Source: Bacteroidia bacterium (GTDB lineage Bacteria; Bacteroidota; Bacteroidia; Chitinophagales; Chitinophagaceae). From it: 52,999 bases of DNA. The stretch is taken from positions 1 to 52,999 of the forward strand of contig JAUIBA010000028.1 in assembly GCA_030427635.1 (NCBI GenBank), in the 5' to 3' direction. Made by a program: the position numbers and the translations under genes. This document shows, one piece after another, positions 34,929 to 43,567 of the stretch; position 1 is the stretch's first letter, and the number at the start of each line of letters is the position of its first letter. The notes under the pieces are model-generated. The model worked only from the letters and a program-made list of their open reading frames with translations. It searched no databases and was not told where the DNA came from.

Positions 34929-36872
34929 ATGAAATATATTTTACATATTGCGGCTTCACTCACACTTGCAGCATTAGCTCCTACCGCTGTTTTTGCACAG
35001 TGCTCCACTGCCACAAACATAATGACGGTAGCCGGCAACCATACTCCGGGCTATTCCGGCGATGGAGGCCCGGGTACTGAGGCGCAAATGGGGAGTCCAT
35101 ATGCAGTAGTCTCTGATGCTGCAGGTAATGTGTTCATTGCAGATTATACCAACAATGTGGTGCGCAAACTGAATATATATGGCATTATGAGTACGGTAGC
35201 CGGTACCGGTGAGCCTGGATATAATGGAGAGAATCATTATGCAACTGAATCGCGCCTTAACGGCCCTTCCGGCCTGGCAGTAGATGCTATAGGCAACTTA
35301 TACATTGCAGACAAGTTTAATGAAAGAATACGTAAGGTAGATTACCATACCGGCAGAATGACCACTGTAGCCGGCAACGGCCTGCATGGCGGCTGGCTGG
35401 GAGCGGCCTTCGGTAACGGAGGACCTGCAACAGCTGCTGCACTTACCTATCCCGTATCCGTAGCGCTGGACTGCAGCGGGAATATGTATATAGCAGACAA
35501 TGGCAGCCAGACAGTACGTAAAATAGATACAGCAGGTGTCATCACCCGTTTTGCCGGTACACATGCCGGTGGCTATAACGGCGATGGCATTGCCGCTACA
35601 ACAGCCCGGCTTAACAGTCCGAGAGGATTAGCTACCGACTGTGCCGGAAATGTATATATAGCTGATGCATGGAATAACCGTGTACGTAAAGTAGATGCCG
35701 GAGGTATCATCTCCACATTTGCCGGCAATGGCACAGCCGGATATAGCGGCGATGGCGCACCTGCGGGTTCTGCTTCACTATGGATACCATGGGGGCTGAC
35801 ACTCGATGCCTGCGGCAATTTGTACATATGCGATTACAATAACAATGCTGTACGTAAAGTAAGTGGCGGATACATCACCACATTTGCCGGCAGAAATGAG
35901 CGCGGCTATACCGGCGACGGAGCGCAGGCCGACTCTGCACGTATATATCTACCCAGTGGTGTGGCTATTGATGGCAGCAACAATATTTTCGTAGCAGATT
36001 TTGGCAACCTTGTAGTACGCTACATAGGTACTTCATTAACTGCTGCCAGGTCTTTTGCCGGAGGAACCACTCAAAGTATTTACACCTGCCGCAATGCTGC
36101 CCCCGTATCCGTAGATGCAGTGATGACCATACCAGATGCACAGGAAGGCAAAACCAATACATGGACAGTAGCTATACAGCCTGCACATGGAACACTGACC
36201 GGATTTGAGCAGGCATCGGTAACGGCACAGAAAGGCGCTGCGAACCCTCAGGGACTGGCATATCAGCCTGAAGAAGGCTTTACCGGAATGGACGAGTTTA
36301 CAGTAAAGGTTACAGACGGAAGCACATCAGCTTATTCTACTATAACTGTGTTTGTAAGAGATGCGCCAGATGCGGGAACAATAACCGGCAATGCCATATC
36401 TGCTACCAGTACTCAGATGGTCAATACTACCGGTACTCCGGGCGGCGTATGGAGCAGCAGCGATAATAACATTGCCACTGTTACCAATGATGGTAAAGTA
36501 ACCGCTGTAGCCAATGGGGTAGTAACCATATCGTACACACTGGAAACCAGCTGCGGCCAGCGCGCGGCAACTACAACTTATATAGCACAGACCCGTGAAC
36601 TGAATAATGCGGAATTAATGGTATTCCCTAACCCTAACAAGGGCGCATTCAGAATTAACTTCACAGCGGCACAGGCCGGAAACATGCAGCTGTCTGCTAC
36701 TGACGTATCCGGCCGGGTAGTATACCGCCAGCAGATAACTGCTAATGAAGGGGTAAATACTGTGGAAATAAATATGCCTGAAAATGCCTGCCGTCCCGGA
36801 CTGCTGCGTTTTGTACTGGCAGATGATAAAGCACATACACATGATGCAGCTACTGTGCTGATTGTAGAATAA
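34929..36872 (+). CDS. Secreted NHL-repeat protein with cadherin-like and Ig-like domains, T9SS type A
   Basis: A 647-residue secreted protein. The signal peptide ends near TAVFAQ. Six NHL propeller blades (about 30-375) have FAGxGxxGYSGDGA and NLYIADxxNxxVRK patterns. A cadherin-like or Big_9-type domain (about 385-475) with YQPEEGFTGMDEFTVKVTDG follows. Then there is a single Ig-like repeat (GGVWSSSDNNIATVTNDGK, VTAVANGVVTISY) of the same type as in the giant protein at 10875-17921. The end, ELMVFPNPNKGAFRI to RPGLLRFVL, is a T9SS type A sorting signal. It shares its propeller design with the gene at 9203-10555. Function unknown; surface-exposed or released. Confidence 0.91.
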   Translation: MKYILHIAASLTLAALAPTAVFAQCSTATNIMTVAGNHTPGYSGDGGPGTEAQMGSPYAVVSDAAGNVFIADYTNNVVRKLNIYGIMSTVAGTGEPGYNGENHYATESRLNGPSGLAVDAIGNLYIADKFNERIRKVDYHTGRMTTVAGNGLHGGWLGAAFGNGGPATAAALTYPVSVALDCSGNMYIADNGSQTVRKIDTAGVITRFAGTHAGGYNGDGIAATTARLNSPRGLATDCAGNVYIADAWNNRVRKVDAGGIISTFAGNGTAGYSGDGAPAGSASLWIPWGLTLDACGNLYICDYNNNAVRKVSGGYITTFAGRNERGYTGDGAQADSARIYLPSGVAIDGSNNIFVADFGNLVVRYIGTSLTAARSFAGGTTQSIYTCRNAAPVSVDAVMTIPDAQEGKTNTWTVAIQPAHGTLTGFEQASVTAQKGAANPQGLAYQPEEGFTGMDEFTVKVTDGSTSAYSTITVFVRDAPDAGTITGNAISATSTQMVNTTGTPGGVWSSSDNNIATVTNDGKVTAVANGVVTISYTLETSCGQRAATTTYIAQTRELNNAELMVFPNPNKGAFRINFTAAQAGNMQLSATDVSGRVVYRQQITANEGVNTVEINMPENACRPGLLRFVLADDKAHTHDAATVLIVE

Positions 36873-36892
36873 TGTTATCTTTACCATACCAC

Positions 36893-36936
36893 AAAACAGA
36901 CAGGTCTGGGGTGCATACTCCAGACCTGCCTGTTTT
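36893..36936 (+). terminator. Terminator after the NHL protein gene
   Basis: A 17-bp stem with one mismatch (36893-36909 with 36920-36936), a 10-nt loop and a terminal T4. It lies 20 nt past the stop. Confidence 0.85.
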
Positions 36937-36989
36937 GAGCGAGTAATATAATTTTTGATTAGATTTTCTTTGACTAAAATATACCCCTT

Positions 36990-37406
36990 ATGCGTAGAAA
37001 CATACTCTTGTGTGTACTCCCGGTATTGCTATACAGCTGTAATGAACAGACGGAAACAAATGAGGCCCGGCTGCACCGCTTCTATACCTGGTATGTAAAA
37101 AATGCAGCTACCGCCCCCAACAGATGGGAACTTAACCAGGACACACTGAAAGAATACTGCAGCCCAGGTTTTCTGAAGAATATATTCAGTGATTCCACTC
37201 TTGACTATGACCCGGTATTATCTGCCGATAAGTTCAACGAACGCTGGGCAGAGTCTATAACCATAGCTAATGGTGCAAAAGGAAGCGCTAAAGTGTACAG
37301 GGTTCACTTCATCAAAGACAAAGCCCACCACAGCCACAATATACTGGCTACTATGAGTAAAGAGCGCGGCTTCTGGAAGATAGATTATGTAGAGGATATA
37401 AAGTAA
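36990..37406 (+). CDS. Small lipoprotein of unknown function
   Basis: A 138-residue protein with a short signal peptide and a lipobox-like LYSC (Cys17) followed by Asn-Glu. The mature part has a helical start (ARLHRFYTWYVKNAA), KEYCSPGFLKNIF and a sheet-forming end (AKVYRVHFIKDKAHHSHNILATM, ERGFWKIDYVEDI). The overall pattern recalls the NTF2-like DUF3828 lipoproteins, but that assignment is tentative. It is followed after 57 bp by a membrane protein gene. Confidence 0.7.
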   Translation: MRRNILLCVLPVLLYSCNEQTETNEARLHRFYTWYVKNAATAPNRWELNQDTLKEYCSPGFLKNIFSDSTLDYDPVLSADKFNERWAESITIANGAKGSAKVYRVHFIKDKAHHSHNILATMSKERGFWKIDYVEDIK

Positions 37407-37463
37407 GAGGTGCCTCTTTCATCTGGCATTAATTTCTTCTATCTTCGTTAGGGAAAATATTCC

Positions 37464-38237
37464 ATGACTACGCAGAAGGTAATACTATATGTAAGACTAT
37501 ACTATACCACAGTGTTGCCTATCACAGCCCTGATTCTGGCTCTGCTACCTTTATATGCTGGTCAGCAGTTTCAATGGCATTTGTATGTAACTGTCCCCGT
37601 GTGTGTACTATCCCCGATAGCCGTATTAATATCCGGCATTATAATCTCGGACAAGTGGTTGATACCGTGGGCATACCTGAATGTAAATGATGTGGCTGAA
37701 CTGAAAAAAGCGAGAGGCATTACCGGCAATGATACATTTCAGCCTGAACGTGTGAGTAATGAGCAGATAAAAGCTGCCATTATGAAACGGCTTAGTGAAT
37801 ATACATTTGAAGATGACCCTGAGGTATTGCCAGAAACAGTACTCTATAACAAACTACCGTATAAGCAACAGGCAGTAATTATGAGTATTATTATGCTGCT
37901 GCTATCGCTGATACCACTGTTTATGTATCCATCAGAAACTGTACTGCTTCTCTTACCCATAATACCAGCCATAGTTACCGCATACCTATACTTCCGGTAC
38001 ACTGATAGCAGTCCGTTACTTACATTATCAGAAAAAGGCATTGCTACGAAAAGCATCTTTATTCCCTGGCAAAGCATTAGTGAGTGTAGAATAATACGCA
38101 ACAAACAGATGCGGCTGTATGTGTATTATGAATCACAGAGCCGGAGCATAACAATAGATAACCTGAACAGCAGTGCTGCCGCAATCAATCACATGCTGCA
38201 TGTATATGAGCAAAGATATAAGGCAAAAGGTGAGTAG
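37464..38237 (+). CDS. Membrane protein with C-terminal PH/YcxB-like domain
   Basis: A 257-residue protein with four predicted transmembrane segments (about 13-32, 37-60, 134-152 and 156-175) arranged as two hairpins around a cytoplasmic loop of charged residues (ELKKARGITGN to LPETVLYNK). The last 75 residues (LTLSEKGIATKSIFIPWQSISECRII onward) resemble bacterial PH-like or YcxB C-terminal domains, which commonly follow such helices. Function is not known. It may be co-transcribed with the preceding lipoprotein gene. Confidence 0.7.
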   Translation: MTTQKVILYVRLYYTTVLPITALILALLPLYAGQQFQWHLYVTVPVCVLSPIAVLISGIIISDKWLIPWAYLNVNDVAELKKARGITGNDTFQPERVSNEQIKAAIMKRLSEYTFEDDPEVLPETVLYNKLPYKQQAVIMSIIMLLLSLIPLFMYPSETVLLLLPIIPAIVTAYLYFRYTDSSPLLTLSEKGIATKSIFIPWQSISECRIIRNKQMRLYVYYESQSRSITIDNLNSSAAAINHMLHVYEQRYKAKGE

Positions 38238-38275
38238 AGCTCTCTGCACATACCACACCATAACATAGCACCTGC

Positions 38276-40585
38276 CTACCCTACATGCTTCTTCAGCTTA
38301 ATGATTACCATCTTTGACGTAGGTGTATTGCTCTTATCGGCCGTACTGTCTATAGGTACCAGTACATTGGTCTCCGGGAAATAGGTAGCAGTACATTGCT
38401 CTGTAGTGTTGAACGGCACAATGATAAAATTGTGTGCTACACGCTCCACACCACCATGATTGTTATACAAGTCTACCCTATCCCCACCTTTAAAGCCCAG
38501 ACGGCTTATATCCTTCTCATTCATAAAGATGACCCTGCGCTCATTGAACACGCCACGATAGCGGTCGTTAAGGCCATAAATAGTGGTATTGAACTGGTCA
38601 TGGCTACGCAGCGTCTGCATCATCAGTTCGTCCGGCGCCAGCCTGGTAAAGAGTACATCAGACCGGGTAAAGTTGGCCTTACTCGTCTTTGTATTGAACT
38701 TCCCTTCCCGGGCACCATTAGGCAGATAAAAGCCGCCTAGTATGCGGGCACGTTTATTATAATCCTGAAAGCCAGGAATAGTAAGCTCTATATCATTACG
38801 TATGTAGTCATAGTGCTGCATATACAGGTCCCAGTTTACCTTAGAGCGGCTACCCAGAGTAGCTTTTGCCAGCCGGGCCACTATAAGCGGCTCTCCCAGC
38901 AGATGCTCAGATATGGGCTTCAGCTTCCCTTTAGACATCTGCACCACACCCATAGAGTTTTCGCAGGTGATGAACTGAGCTTCGCCATTCATCATATCCA
39001 GATCGGTATGCCCGCAGCAGGGCAGTATCATAGCCTCGCGCCCATGTACCAGATGGCTGCGGTTCAGCTTGGTAGACACATGTACCGTAAGGTCGGCACG
39101 GCGTAGTGCTTCAGCGGTATATACCGTGTCGGGCGTAGCGCTGAGGAAGTTACCTCCCATGGCAAAGAACACCTTTGCCTTACCCTCATGCATGGCATGT
39201 ATGGCCTCTACCACATCATACCCATGCTCCTGCGGCGGGCGGAAGCCATATACACGTTCTATATCGTCCAGCAGCTTCTGTGGCGGCTTTTCGTTAATGC
39301 CCATGGTACGGTCGCCCTGTACATTACTATGACCACGTACGGGGCAGGTACCAGCACCGGGCTTGCCTATGCTACCCTTCAGCAGCAGCAGGTTTACTAC
39401 CTCCTTAATGGTATCTACCGCATTTTTATGCTGTGTGAGTCCCATAGCCCAGCAGGCTATGATACGTTTCTTAGTACGGAATACTTCGGCCGTTTGCTTT
39501 ATCAGCTCCAGTGACACGCCCGATGCTTCTGCCAGCTGCGTTACATCATAACGGCGTATGCCTGATATAAAATCATCGTATCCGGTAGTGTTTGCTTTGA
39601 TAAACTCATGGTCGAACACGGTACCGGGGGCCTGCTCTTCTGCAGCCAGCAGCAGCAGCTCTATGGCTTTGAGCAGCGCCATGTCTCCATTCAGGCGCAC
39701 CTGCAGGAAGATGTCTGTAAGGCGGGCTTTAATACCCAGCGCACCTTTTACCGTCTGCGGATTATTAAAGCTGATAAGTCCTGTTTCCGGCAGCGGATTT
39801 ACAGATATAATCGTAGCGCCATTCTCCTTTGCCTCCTGCAGCGCACTCAGCATACGGGGGTGATTCGTACCCGGGTTCTGCCCCAGAATGAAGATAACTT
39901 CAGCCTTGCCAAAATCCTCCAGCTTTACAGAACCCTTACCTATACCTACCGACTCTATGAGGGCCACGCCACTGGACTCATGACACATATTGGAGCAGTC
40001 GGGCAGATTGTTGGTGCCATACTCACGGGCAAACAACTGGTAAATAAATGCCGCCTCATTGCCGGTACGGCCTGATGTGTAAAATATAGCTTCATCTGGC
40101 GACGCCAGCGAATTCAGCTTTTGCGCTATTTTAGTAAAGGCATCATCCCACGATATGGGCTGATAATGCGTAGCACCCTCAGGCAGGTACATAGGCTGTG
40201 CTATACGGCCTTTCTTCCCAATCTGATAATCATTGAGCTGCGCCAGTTCATATACAGAGTTGTCGCGAAAGAAGTCGGCAGTGAGCTTTTTGGTAGTAGC
40301 TTCCTCTGCAATGGCTTTTGCGCCATTTTCGCAATATTCAGCCACCTTAGAGCGGTGACCGTCAGGGTCGGGCCAGGCACAGCCGGGACAGTCAAATCCA
40401 TCTTTCTGGTTAAGGGCCAGCAGTGCCTTCATACCCCGTGCCACATCCATCTCACCAAAGACATGCTTTGCAGAGGATATAACCGCAGGAAAACCCGCAG
40501 CCGTGGTTTTGGCTTCTGTAAGATGAAGGTCGAGAAGGGATTCCGGGTTCTCGGCATTAGGCAGCTTATCGTTAATCTGGTCCAT
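38276..40585 (-). CDS. FdhF/YdeP-family molybdopterin oxidoreductase
   Basis: A 769-residue member of the YdeP subgroup of formate-dehydrogenase-like molybdopterin proteins, the normal length. Visible: FDCPGCAWPDPDGHRSKVAEYCENG near the N-terminus, the molybdopterin-binding YTSGRTGNEAAFIYQLFAREYGTNNLPDC, VIFILGQNPGTNHPRML and RGHSNVQGDRTMGI. The C-terminal aspartate-decarboxylase-like fold holds DRYRGVFNERRVIFMN. YdeP proteins are linked to acid stress in enterics, but their substrate is unclear. The start is set at the ATG 40583-40585. A TATATTTG -7 element is 26 nt upstream. No fdhD or molybdenum-cofactor gene is in the window. Confidence 0.92.
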   Translation of the reverse strand: MDQINDKLPNAENPESLLDLHLTEAKTTAAGFPAVISSAKHVFGEMDVARGMKALLALNQKDGFDCPGCAWPDPDGHRSKVAEYCENGAKAIAEEATTKKLTADFFRDNSVYELAQLNDYQIGKKGRIAQPMYLPEGATHYQPISWDDAFTKIAQKLNSLASPDEAIFYTSGRTGNEAAFIYQLFAREYGTNNLPDCSNMCHESSGVALIESVGIGKGSVKLEDFGKAEVIFILGQNPGTNHPRMLSALQEAKENGATIISVNPLPETGLISFNNPQTVKGALGIKARLTDIFLQVRLNGDMALLKAIELLLLAAEEQAPGTVFDHEFIKANTTGYDDFISGIRRYDVTQLAEASGVSLELIKQTAEVFRTKKRIIACWAMGLTQHKNAVDTIKEVVNLLLLKGSIGKPGAGTCPVRGHSNVQGDRTMGINEKPPQKLLDDIERVYGFRPPQEHGYDVVEAIHAMHEGKAKVFFAMGGNFLSATPDTVYTAEALRRADLTVHVSTKLNRSHLVHGREAMILPCCGHTDLDMMNGEAQFITCENSMGVVQMSKGKLKPISEHLLGEPLIVARLAKATLGSRSKVNWDLYMQHYDYIRNDIELTIPGFQDYNKRARILGGFYLPNGAREGKFNTKTSKANFTRSDVLFTRLAPDELMMQTLRSHDQFNTTIYGLNDRYRGVFNERRVIFMNEKDISRLGFKGGDRVDLYNNHGGVERVAHNFIIVPFNTTEQCTATYFPETNVLVPIDSTADKSNTPTSKMVIIKLKKHVG

Positions 40586-40610
40586 AATCTGGTATTGCAA
40601 AAAACAACTC

Positions 40611-40618
40611 CAAATATA
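40611..40618 (-). promoter_or_regulatory. -7 element (TATATTTG) for the YdeP-family gene
   Basis: An exact TAnnTTTG match on the minus strand, 26 nt upstream of the chosen start. It lies between the longer possible start at 40633 and the chosen one, supporting the shorter protein. Confidence 0.4.
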
Positions 40619-40672
40619 CCCAACATTTGGCAATCAGTGGTATAAGCTATAACAGTATCCGGCCTGCGCCCT

Positions 40673-41506
40673 CTATTTATACGCCAAAGCTGCAAGTACA
40701 GGAAAGTGATCGGAAGGATACTTACCATGATAGCTGTCGCTGAGTATGCCCCAGCGGCTTACAGTAAAATGCCCTGAAATGAAGATGTGGTCTATTATCT
40801 CATTCCCCTGTAGCTGCCTGCCAAATGCCTGAAAGGTAGGATTGTGTGCATAGGGATGTGCCGCCAGTGTATAAGTATCTTTCAGCAGCCCCGATGCAGC
40901 AATGCTTTTGTACCATGTACTGGTATGCCCGCCATTAAGGTCGCCCATAAAGAGTACCATACCATCTCCGGCAATAGCCTTTATCTGTTTTAATATCAGC
41001 CGGCTGCTCTCGTCCCGGGCCTGCACGCCCTGATGGTCATAATGTGCATTAAACACCCACACATCCTTTGCCGACAGCCTGTCGTGCAGCTTTACCCATG
41101 AGCATATGCGTTTGCAGCATGTTGCATCCCAGCCTTTTGATGGCTTGCGGGGCGTCTCAGACAGCCAGAAATCGCCCTTATCCTCTAAGGTAAATCGCTC
41201 CTTTCTGAAAAACAGCGCAGCATGCTCTCCCGCCTCCTTACCATCATCCCGCCCCACCCCATAACGGGCATACTCAGGTAGCGCAGCAGTCATATCATTA
41301 AGCTGTGACTCAAGACCTTCCTGTGTCCCCAGTATATCGAACTGATGAAAACGTATAAGCCCTGCTACAACAGGCGCTCTGTCTGCCCACAGATTACCGG
41401 TATCTGCACTGTTATTATACCGCAGATTAAACGTACCCACTATCAGTGACTGCCCCTGCACGCTATAGGACAGCAGGCATATAAGGATGAGACACAGAAT
41501 GCGCAT
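40673..41506 (-). CDS. Exported endonuclease/exonuclease/phosphatase-family hydrolase
   Basis: A 277-residue protein with a signal peptide (MRILCLILICLLSYSVQG) and a complete EEP fold. Catalytic motifs: TFNLRY near residue 24, ILGTQEG with the metal-binding Glu, VFNAHYDHQG, FMGDLNGG and the terminal PSDHFPVLA with the catalytic Asp-His. Extracytoplasmic Bacteroidota EEP proteins act on phosphodiesters, sphingolipids or nucleic acids, so the substrate is open. TATCTTTG at 41529-41536 (minus) is a -7 match 23 nt upstream. Confidence 0.9.
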   Translation of the reverse strand: MRILCLILICLLSYSVQGQSLIVGTFNLRYNNSADTGNLWADRAPVVAGLIRFHQFDILGTQEGLESQLNDMTAALPEYARYGVGRDDGKEAGEHAALFFRKERFTLEDKGDFWLSETPRKPSKGWDATCCKRICSWVKLHDRLSAKDVWVFNAHYDHQGVQARDESSRLILKQIKAIAGDGMVLFMGDLNGGHTSTWYKSIAASGLLKDTYTLAAHPYAHNPTFQAFGRQLQGNEIIDHIFISGHFTVSRWGILSDSYHGKYPSDHFPVLAALAYK

Positions 41507-41528
41507 AAGTGAAGGAAATATTGTCTGT

Positions 41529-41536
41529 CAAAGATA
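41529..41536 (-). promoter_or_regulatory. -7 element (TATCTTTG) for the EEP-family gene
   Basis: An exact TAnnTTTG match on the minus strand, 23 nt upstream of the start codon. Confidence 0.45.
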
Positions 41537-41588
41537 GAGAATGTTACCACTGCTTACAGGGTTTGCAGCCTGGCGTATGGAGTATCAT

Positions 41589-42299
41589 CTACAATGTACG
41601 CATGCGCACAAACTCAGCTTCTTTTCCTTGATTTCTGTCTACAATATATTCCATATTGCCATAAACATAGTTAAACGAGAGTTTTCGTTCCCTACTCGGA
41701 AACTCTTCGAAAATAAGGGTGTTGTCCGCAGCAACCACACGGGTCAGTATAAAACGTCTGGTCCTATCCGGGAAGCGCAATGAAACACGGGCATCGTTGT
41801 CCACAATTACGGGCACATCTATCTCAAATGTGGTGTCACTGGGTGTACGCGACGTAATAAATGGAAAATCCAGTACGGAGCCATGAACGGCCTCTACCTT
41901 CCACATCTGAGAGCTTCTGGCAGCCAAAGCAGTATAAGAAGAAGTGGGCCATGCTATAACATGCCGTTCTATATAAGCCGTATCATTATCGGCGCGCACC
42001 ATTACCTTGTAGTCGCCGGGTTGGGTATATGTATGATACTCCTCTTTTTTACCTTGTACCGTTGTCCCATCTCCAAAATCCCAGATAACAACGGGAACAT
42101 ATGAGGTATCAAATCTATTTTCGGTGGTTATATAAAAAAAGGTACTCAGGTCTGTAAACTCATCACCGTAATACCCTGCAGTAAGTATCCTTGTGGACTT
42201 CTTAGCCAGCTCATCATAGCTGGGCTGTTTTTGTTTGGAGCATGAGAGTACAGACACAAATAGCGCTGCTGTAATAAGTGCGTAATAAACTGGCTTCAT
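41589..42299 (-). CDS. PKD-domain lipoprotein
   Basis: A 236-residue lipoprotein. The signal peptide ends in VLSC (Cys20), followed by Ser-Lys. A PKD-like domain (about 45-115) shows YVPVVIWDFGDGTTVQGKK and YHTYTQPGDYKVMVRADN. The C-terminal 110 residues form a beta-rich lipocalin-like region (WKVEAVHGSVLDFPF to EYIVDRNQGKEAEFV) of uncertain family. It is probably surface- or periplasm-located. It sits in the same direction as the EEP gene, 82 bp upstream of it. Confidence 0.8.
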   Translation of the reverse strand: MKPVYYALITAALFVSVLSCSKQKQPSYDELAKKSTRILTAGYYGDEFTDLSTFFYITTENRFDTSYVPVVIWDFGDGTTVQGKKEEYHTYTQPGDYKVMVRADNDTAYIERHVIAWPTSSYTALAARSSQMWKVEAVHGSVLDFPFITSRTPSDTTFEIDVPVIVDNDARVSLRFPDRTRRFILTRVVAADNTLIFEEFPSRERKLSFNYVYGNMEYIVDRNQGKEAEFVRMRTL

Positions 42300-42455
42300 A
42301 AGCGTGTATATCGGGTATTGGATAAAATAATGCTATTAGTCCTGCAAATATTGTACCAAAAGAGCCGGAGACAATTTAGCAAACTATACAGCATTGTCTG
42401 TCTCGCGCTTCAAAATATCACACGCAGAATGCTACCCATGAAACCCGAGACACAG

Positions 42456-43421
42456 CTATGCAACGAAATATTGTATCGCACCCCAATACAAGGGCAAGCC
42501 CAGCGTAATATTCAAAGGGAAAGTAATACCCAGTGCCATGGGTATGTATAATCCGGCATCTGCCTCGGGTGCGGCCTGCTTCATGGCCGCCGGCACAGCT
42601 ATATAAGAGGCACTGGATGCCAGTACTGCTATCAGCAACCTTTCTCCATCCGGCAGCCCCAGCCAGCCGGTGATGCATACACTCAGCAGCCCGTTAACCA
42701 GAGGAATAATTACTGCAAATGCTGTCATAAACAAACCATACTTCCTGAATGCAGCAAAACGCTTTGCAGCAATCATGCCCATTTCCAGAAGAAATATTGA
42801 AAGGAAGCCTTTGAAAATATCGGTAGTGAAGGGCCTTATACCTTCTGCCCCTTTGGCATCAGATATCAGCCCGATAATAAGGCTGCCGGTTATAATAAAA
42901 ACAGAGCCATTGGTAAGTGATTCATGCAGTATTTTTTTCAGGTCAGTCTTTGCGCCTGATGTGCCATACCGCCTCATAAGCACTACCCCTATCATAATGG
43001 CAGGAGCCTCCATCAATGCCATGGCAGCTACCATATGACCTCCGTAATGCACATTCATACTATCCAGAAAAATGGATGCGGTAACAAATGTCACTGCACT
43101 TACAGAGCCATAGGTGGCGGCAATAGCGCCGGCATTTTCTGCAGTCAGCTTACGCTTCAGTATGAAAAAGGTATATACCGGCACAGCTGCAGCAAATATC
43201 ATGCACACCGCCAGCGCAACTATTATATCCTTATCAAAAGTACTGTGCGTAAGCTCCTGCCCACCCTTAAAGCCGATGGAAAACAGCAGATAAATAGAAA
43301 TGAATTTTGAAGAAGACTTAGGTATTTCCAGATCACTTTTTAACAGGCTGGCAAGGATACCGAGGACAAAGAATAGTAGTGTAGGGTTGGTAATGTTACT
43401 GATAAGCAGATTGCTGTTCAT
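42456..43421 (-). CDS. sbtA: SbtA-type sodium-dependent bicarbonate permease
   Basis: A 321-residue integral membrane protein with about ten transmembrane helices. It matches the SbtA/DUF897 family in motif order: NPTLLFFVLGILASLLKSDLEIP, LLFSIGFKGGQEL, AATYGSVSAVTFVTA, MALMEAPAIMIGVVLMRR, and LASSASYIAVPAAMKQAAPEADAGLY near the end. SbtA imports bicarbonate with sodium in cyanobacteria; transport in Bacteroidota is inferred from family. The long open frame starts at 43514, but Met at 43419-43421 gives the family start. It lies 146 bp after icd in the same direction, and the gap holds an interleaved inverted-repeat structure. No SbtB (PII-like) gene is adjacent. Confidence 0.88.
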   Translation of the reverse strand: MNSNLLISNITNPTLLFFVLGILASLLKSDLEIPKSSSKFISIYLLFSIGFKGGQELTHSTFDKDIIVALAVCMIFAAAVPVYTFFILKRKLTAENAGAIAATYGSVSAVTFVTASIFLDSMNVHYGGHMVAAMALMEAPAIMIGVVLMRRYGTSGAKTDLKKILHESLTNGSVFIITGSLIIGLISDAKGAEGIRPFTTDIFKGFLSIFLLEMGMIAAKRFAAFRKYGLFMTAFAVIIPLVNGLLSVCITGWLGLPDGERLLIAVLASSASYIAVPAAMKQAAPEADAGLYIPMALGITFPLNITLGLPLYWGAIQYFVA

Positions 43422-43447
43422 AAATAAACTGGTATTGAAAATGAGAA

Positions 43448-43490
43448 GCAGGTAGCCATGCCGGATAATTGCACAGCTACCTGCCGGCAT
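43448..43490 (-). promoter_or_regulatory. Interleaved stems (pseudoknot-like) in the sbtA leader
   Basis: Two perfect inverted repeats interlock: a 9-bp pair (43448-43456 with 43476-43484) and a 7-bp pair (43458-43464 with 43484-43490). In RNA order on the minus strand this is A, B, loop, A', B', the geometry of an H-type pseudoknot or of two mutually exclusive hairpins. It lies 27 nt before the sbtA ATG and 78 nt after icd. The B hairpin followed by a T-rich stretch could be a terminator for icd or an attenuator for sbtA. Confidence 0.45.
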
Positions 43491-43567
43491 ACTATCCCGG
43501 AAGCAATATGACATGGTACACTCCGGAAGTAAAATATGATGCCTTGTACAATGGTAGCACTATGGTG

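Noticed and set aside
37405..37418. Short inverted repeat after the small lipoprotein gene
   Set aside because: A 6-bp stem with a 2-nt loop is too weak to call a terminator.
42369..42399. agacaat / attgtct inverted repeat after sbtA
   Set aside because: A 7-bp stem with a 17-nt loop and no T run is likely chance.
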